From: an uncultured Bacillota bacterium | GTDB taxonomy: Bacteria > Bacillota_I > Bacilli_A > RFN20 > CAG-631 | Direction: 5' to 3' | Assembly: GCA_905197115.1 (NCBI GenBank) | Contig: CAJJXN010000030.1 | Coordinates: forward strand, 1 to 16,400 | Length of the DNA stretch: 16,400 nt | Part shown: positions 12,512 through 16,400 of the stretch, piece by piece | Layout: every line of letters begins with the position of its first letter | How positions within the stretch are numbered: the stretch's first letter is position 1 | The notes under the pieces: model-generated | What the model was told of the DNA's origin: nothing | Databases searched by the model: none | Seen by the model: the letters and a program-made list of their open reading frames with translations, nothing else | Position numbers and translations under genes: made by a program

Positions 12512-13904
12512 ACCAAAAAAATCACTAAAAGAAATTTTAAATAAAGACTTTTTAAAGCAAGTGTTAGTTATTGCTATTCCAATTATGATTCAACAAGTTT
12601 TGATTACATCCTTTGGACTTGTGGATTCATTTATGGTTTCTGGATTAGATAATAACTTATCCATTACTGCAGTAGGTTTAGCAGCTTCAATTGAAATGAT
12701 TGTCAATTGTATTTTGTTTGGAATCGGAACAGGTGTAGGTGTCTTTGCCTCACAATATTTTGGAGCAAATGACAAAAAAGGTTTGCAAAAATGTTTTTTA
12801 TTGCACTTATCACTGAATATGATTATTGTTTTTTTATGTTGCATGAGTGTTTTCTTTTTTAATCAACAAATTTTATCAATTTATACAAATAAAAATACCG
12901 ATCCTCAAGTAATTGTTTTAGCTCAACGCTATATTAAGATTGCCTGTTTTTCATATTTATGTGCAGGTATTAACCATACATTTATGCAAACTTATCGGAT
13001 TATTAAAAAAAGTTATATTCCTTTATTAATTGGAATAATTGCGTTAATAAGTAATTTTTTAGTCAATTTAGTATTAATCAACGGATATTTATCTTTTCCT
13101 AAATTGGGTATTGCGGGTGCGGCTTATGGAACTCTAATTTCGAGTTTTATTAGTGTTATTACTTATTTTATAGTTACACTTTGCACAAAACAACCTTTTT
13201 TAGGCTCTTTAAAATTGATTAAAGAAAGTTATCAAAAAACTTTTTTTATAAAAGTTATTAAAAAAACAATTCCTCTTGTTTTGAATGAATTATTGTTTGG
13301 TATAGGACTTAGCCTTTATTCGAAATTATTTATGTATGCGGGCGAATATCAATATGCTAGTTATATAATGGCTGATAAAGTTGCAATGGTATTTTTTAAC
13401 ACTACTTTTGGGATTAACAATGCGGCTAGTGTATTAATGGGCGCAGAATTAGGAAAAGGAAATGTGGAAAAAACAAAAGAATATCGTAAAGGATTTTTAA
13501 CATTAGCTATTTTTTATGGATTATTTATTGCTTGTATTATGTGTTTATTTGGTCCTTATTTATTAAAAGTATATGATAAACCGACAAAATTAGCTGTTTA
13601 TATCTTATATCTTTATACGATTAAAATTATGTTACGCGTTATTAATGTAATTAATTTAGCCACTTTAAGAGTAGGTGGAGATGCTAAATTTATCTTTTTT
13701 ATGGATTGTGGATTGCAGTGGATTGTAGGATTAAGTCTAGGCTTTATTTTAGTTGTTGGATTCCATATTTATAATGTTTTAATTGTTTTTGCTGTTATGC
13801 AAATAGAACAAATTGTACGATTGATTGGTATGACCTTTAGAATTAAACAAGATAAATGGGCTAATATTCTAATTGAAAGAAAAACAGTTATTGAATCACA
13901 ATAA
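12486..13904 (+). CDS. MATE family efflux transporter
   Basis: A 472-residue protein with about 12 transmembrane helices, after a short basic N-terminus (KTKVIKPKKSLKEI). The MATE signatures are VLVIAIPIMIQQVL, VDSFMVS, a GIGTGVGVFASQYFGA segment, and the repeat in the second half with NNAASVLMGAELGKGN. MATE proteins export cationic drugs or metabolites using sodium or proton gradients; the substrate cannot be inferred. The ATG at 12486 is chosen because AGAGG (12473-12477) is 8 bases upstream; the same frame stays open back to 12402, but that is inside tdk and has no ribosome binding site. It overlaps tdk by 26 bases and, tail to tail, spoIIE by 17 bases. It has no terminator of its own on the plus strand. 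Confidence 0.9.
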   Translation: MLAKTKVIKPKKSLKEILNKDFLKQVLVIAIPIMIQQVLITSFGLVDSFMVSGLDNNLSITAVGLAASIEMIVNCILFGIGTGVGVFASQYFGANDKKGLQKCFLLHLSLNMIIVFLCCMSVFFFNQQILSIYTNKNTDPQVIVLAQRYIKIACFSYLCAGINHTFMQTYRIIKKSYIPLLIGIIALISNFLVNLVLINGYLSFPKLGIAGAAYGTLISSFISVITYFIVTLCTKQPFLGSLKLIKESYQKTFFIKVIKKTIPLVLNELLFGIGLSLYSKLFMYAGEYQYASYIMADKVAMVFFNTTFGINNAASVLMGAELGKGNVEKTKEYRKGFLTLAIFYGLFIACIMCLFGPYLLKVYDKPTKLAVYILYLYTIKIMLRVINVINLATLRVGGDAKFIFFMDCGLQWIVGLSLGFILVVGFHIYNVLIVFAVMQIEQIVRLIGMTFRIKQDKWANILIERKTVIESQ

Positions 13905-13907
13905 CTG
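13880..13907 (-). terminator. spoIIE terminator inside overlapping gene ends
   Basis: CAGTTATT (13885-13892) and AATAACTG (13900-13907) form an 8-bp stem with a 7-base loop. On the minus strand it is followed by TTTTTCTTT, so it terminates spoIIE. On the plus strand no T tract follows. It contains the stop codons of both spoIIE and the MATE gene. Confidence 0.7.
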
Positions 13908-16110
13908 CAAAAGTAGCATCATCTTTTATTTGTTTAAGGTCACTTAGTTTTTCAAATAGATTTCGATTGATTAAAGAGGCATTTGTCTCTTTTTCATTTA
14001 AAATCATTTTTTCGATTTCATCAGTAAGTTCATCAATTATACCATCGCTCATCATATAAATTATATCATGATGTTGAAGTTGAATCTCATAAGGATGAAT
14101 TTTTATAGAATCGATAATACCAATTGGAAGTGCATAATTTTCAATAACAATTAATTCATCGCCTCGTTTTATGATTGATAAAAAGGAGCCAGCTTTATAA
14201 AATTTAGCAATAAGATTATTTTTGTTGATTTCAATTAAATCAATTGTTGTATACGTATCGTAATGATTTTTGAGTTTTAATAATGAATTCGTTATGGCAA
14301 TTCCTTCTTGAATATCCATTCCTGTTTTAATTGTGCTAAATAACGCTTCTAAAGTAAATTGACTTTCTTCATTTGCTTCAATTCCATTTCCCATACCATC
14401 ACTGATACCTAAATAATATCTATCTAGATGAGAGGATGTTAGGATTGAATCCCCACAATGGGTAGCTTCTTTGCTATTTTGTCGATAAAATACATCAATT
14501 TTAGATGTTGAAACTTCCTTAATTGATAAAACTAAATAATTACTTACTAAATTATTCATATGAATATCAATGATTTCCATTTGACATTTTAAAATTGAAT
14601 TTATAATAGGTAGAATTTTTTCTTTGATTTCACTTGTTTTACAATTTCCAATGGCAATATCAAACTGATAGCACTCTTCATTACTATAATTGTTTACAAA
14701 TAAAATATCATAGTTATATTGTTGCAAATAACTTTTTATATTTTTATAAAATGAATTGGCTTGAATAAGTTTATCTTCTAAAAAGCTATCTTTATATTGA
14801 TCAAGGATCTTACTAAATCCTAAAAATTGATTCGATACAACTTCTTTTAATAAGCATATTTCATCATTTTCAAATTTTTTTAATAAATAACTATTCATAA
14901 AATTATCAATTAATTTTAAATAAGCATCCGCTTTTAAACAATTTTTTTTGATATAGTTTATTTTATTTTCATTCAAATTATTTAAAATTCCGTCTTTTAC
15001 ATAATTAATTAGTAAATGATTGCCATTTTGATGACAATATTGGTTTTTAAAGCAATTAGCACATAGTTTATCAAATACTTCAATATTTGCTTGCTGAAGA
15101 ATACGACTTCTTTTTGATTTTATAAATTGATTCGATAGCGTTTTAAACATTTTAGAAAATTCTTCTAATTTAATTGCAAATTCCTCTTTGTTTTTTAAAT
15201 ACATTTTATAATAGGAATCTTCTTTTACAATCGGCATCAAAAAACTTTGTGGAAATAAGCATAAGATAAATGTGGTTATAGCCGTTTCAATGAGTTCATA
15301 TTTTAGTGTGTTTGATTGTAAAATGAAAATAAATAAAATAGATGTAACAACATAAAATAAAATTGAAATCCATTTCTTTTTTTCTTTAATAAAGCCGATA
15401 GCCAAAGAGGGAATAATCATTAAAAATAATGATTCATTAAAAGATGTTTTAAGAGCAAACATTGTTAAAAAATAGGCGGCACTTAAAGCGAGCGTTGATT
15501 TTAGGGATACTTTTATGGCGCTTAATAAGAATAGTAATCGAATTAAAATAATGGCAATAGATTTATAAGGAATGAAAGAAAAATAAAAAGCTAATAATAA
15601 TGCAGAAATTATAAATGTATTTTCGTTGAAATACAAAACACTTTTTAATGGAAAAGTATGAATAATAAAAGAGAATAAAGCACTTAAAATAAAAGAAAAG
15701 CATAAAATAATGGCTAAATCCATTATTTGGACAGTATGATTCAATAACTGATAGGAAAGATATGTCAAAGTAACGGCAAGAGTTGCGCTAAAAGTATGAT
15801 TATAAATGCTTTTAACTTTTAAAATTCTAAAAAAAGTAAATATAATAAAGAAAAGACATATTGCAAGTGCAATATATAAAGTGTTTGAATGATAAGTAAC
15901 AATTGCTCCACTTAAAAAGCCGATAAGAGAGTACAAGAAAAAATCAATCCCAGTAAAAAAACAAAATGAAAATAAGGGAATGATTAATAAAATATTCAAT
16001 TGTTTGAATTGATAAAAACAACTAATAAAACTACAACTAATTATAAGAAATATTTTAAATAAATAAATTACATTTCTTTTTGCTTTTGATTGTTCTTGAA
16101 TGTGTTCCAC
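13888..16110 (-). CDS. spoIIE: Stage II sporulation protein E (PP2C-type phosphatase)
   Basis: About 740 residues. The first ~300 are highly hydrophobic (around ten membrane helices). Then comes a cytoplasmic linker with a cysteine cluster, LCANCFKNQYC (Cys350, Cys353, Cys359), as in other SpoIIE proteins. The C-terminal PP2C/SpoIIE phosphatase domain (about 540-740) carries metal-binding aspartates in DGMGNG (Asp571), MSDGIID (Asp689) and DDATFAVI (Asp730-731). In Bacillus SpoIIE sits at the polar septum and dephosphorylates SpoIIAA to activate sigma-F in the forespore; B. subtilis SpoIIE is somewhat longer (827). The GTG at 16110 is the likeliest start, with GGGTG just upstream; a TTG at 16122 is the alternative, but lies before the predicted transcript start. 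It overlaps the convergent MATE gene by 17 bases. The promoter upstream resembles that of B. subtilis spoIIE. Confidence 0.93.
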   Translation of the reverse strand: MEHIQEQSKAKRNVIYLFKIFLIISCSFISCFYQFKQLNILLIIPLFSFCFFTGIDFFLYSLIGFLSGAIVTYHSNTLYIALAICLFFIIFTFFRILKVKSIYNHTFSATLAVTLTYLSYQLLNHTVQIMDLAIILCFSFILSALFSFIIHTFPLKSVLYFNENTFIISALLLAFYFSFIPYKSIAIILIRLLFLLSAIKVSLKSTLALSAAYFLTMFALKTSFNESLFLMIIPSLAIGFIKEKKKWISILFYVVTSILFIFILQSNTLKYELIETAITTFILCLFPQSFLMPIVKEDSYYKMYLKNKEEFAIKLEEFSKMFKTLSNQFIKSKRSRILQQANIEVFDKLCANCFKNQYCHQNGNHLLINYVKDGILNNLNENKINYIKKNCLKADAYLKLIDNFMNSYLLKKFENDEICLLKEVVSNQFLGFSKILDQYKDSFLEDKLIQANSFYKNIKSYLQQYNYDILFVNNYSNEECYQFDIAIGNCKTSEIKEKILPIINSILKCQMEIIDIHMNNLVSNYLVLSIKEVSTSKIDVFYRQNSKEATHCGDSILTSSHLDRYYLGISDGMGNGIEANEESQFTLEALFSTIKTGMDIQEGIAITNSLLKLKNHYDTYTTIDLIEINKNNLIAKFYKAGSFLSIIKRGDELIVIENYALPIGIIDSIKIHPYEIQLQHHDIIYMMSDGIIDELTDEIEKMILNEKETNASLINRNLFEKLSDLKQIKDDATFAVIVIQ

Positions 16111-16126
16111 AATATCACCCAAATAA

Positions 16127-16160
16127 AGTATAAAGATTTGAAATGAGGAATATTGTCGAA
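16127..16160 (-). promoter_or_regulatory. spoIIE promoter with Spo0A box over the -35
   Basis: On the minus strand TCGACA (16159-16154) and TATACT (16132-16127) are 21 bases apart, the unusually long spacing known for Spo0A-activated sigma-A promoters of spoIIE and spoIIG in B. subtilis. The -35 lies inside TTGTCGAA (plus strand 16153-16160), a full match to the 0A box core TGTCGAA. A second near-match, TTTGTCAAT, lies upstream on the minus strand at 16200-16192. Confidence 0.65.
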
Positions 16161-16167
16161 GTAATGT

Positions 16168-16359
16168 TTATTTTAATAAATTTCTTAAATTATTGACAAA
16201 AGTTTGATAATTTTGATTTTCTTTGTAATTGATAATATAAGAATATAAAAAGAAAACGATTAAAAAAAAGGAAATTATACTTAAAATAACATAGAAAATG
16301 ATTTTAATTTTCCTTTCTTTTGATAGCTTTTTTTGACTTGAATTTGGCAATCTTTTCAT
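16168..16359 (-). CDS. Short single-pass membrane protein at the divIC position
   Basis: A 63-residue protein: a basic N-terminus (about residues 1-20, rich in Lys and Arg), one long transmembrane helix (about 20-43), then a short Asn/Leu-containing tail outside (NYQTFVNNLRNLLK). The topology is that of FtsB/DivIC septum proteins, and divIC lies just upstream of spoIIE in B. subtilis (with yabR between). It is however much shorter than DivIC and has almost no coiled coil after the helix, so homology is not established. The ATG at 16359 lacks a good ribosome binding site, which suggests translational coupling to an upstream gene outside the window. The spoIIE 0A-like box at 16192-16200 falls in its 3' end. 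Confidence 0.55.
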   Translation of the reverse strand: MKRLPNSSQKKLSKERKIKIIFYVILSIISFFLIVFFLYSYIINYKENQNYQTFVNNLRNLLK

Positions 16360-16400
16360 GTAGTTTTCGTCTTCTTTCTTTCCTTTTTTCTTTCATTATA

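Noticed and set aside
907..16359. Mollicutes-type code with TGA as Trp
   Set aside because: All conserved tryptophans seen are TGG, and every gene is full length in the standard bacterial code.
1..16400. CRISPR array, insertion sequence or transposase, phage genes
   Set aside because: I see no regularly spaced repeats, no transposase or integrase motif and no phage structural genes. The AT-rich repeats are short terminator hairpins.

Overview
The window is mostly one very AT-rich genome segment (about 450-16400) from a spore-forming, Gram-positive-type low-GC Bacillota. The evidence is a SpoIIE-type phosphatase gene with a Spo0A-like promoter, MurA, strong AAAGGAGG ribosome binding sites, an Ntdp-type nucleotide phosphatase and a type-II thymidine kinase. 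An Erysipelotrichia-, Turicibacter- or RF39-like lineage would fit, but the sequence does not settle this. Genes read in the standard bacterial code: tryptophan is TGG throughout, and 13 of 15 AT-rich genes end in TAA, two in TAG and none in TGA.

The first ~400 bases look foreign. They are GC-rich (38 of 60 bases are G or C at 61-120) and hold the 3' end of an unrecognised gene and a tRNA promoter. The tRNA-Lys that follows has a 5' acceptor strand that does not pair with its 3' acceptor strand, although the rest of the molecule is normal. The simplest explanation is a chimeric join inside the tRNA, through assembly or a very local recombination. tRNA-Leu(UAA) and a terminator follow.

Layout of the AT-rich part: 600-906 is a regulatory gap with two sigma-A-type promoters, the first followed at once by a terminator-like hairpin. 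907-2439 is a GH31 alpha-glycosidase of the MYORG-like type, alone in its unit. 2548-4771 is a three-gene operon: an internally duplicated DUF1538 membrane protein and two different PII-like proteins with shortened T-loops. A FlaR/adenylate-kinase-like P-loop protein (minus) and a DUF5677-like protein (plus) are divergent from the 5298-5416 gap. 6586-8379 (minus) is a large unrecognised lipoprotein, less AT-rich than its neighbours. 8509-10494 is murA plus a membrane-anchored SGNH-like protein that has lost its catalytic serine and histidine; the murA ribosome binding site lies in a hairpin. 10594-11295 is a BI-1/YccA membrane protein. 11391-13904 is an Ntdp phosphatase, thymidine kinase and MATE transporter operon. 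13888-16110 (minus) is spoIIE, preceded by a short membrane protein at the position divIC occupies near spoIIE in Bacillus subtilis.

The gene sets suggest cell-wall precursor synthesis (murA), nucleotide metabolism (Ntdp plus Tdk), asymmetric division and sporulation (divIC-position gene plus spoIIE), and a PII-controlled membrane module. The observations most worth follow-up are the chimeric tRNA, the DUF1538/dual-PII operon, the degenerate SGNH protein, the hairpin over the murA ribosome binding site, and the 21-bp-spaced spoIIE promoter overlapping a Spo0A box.
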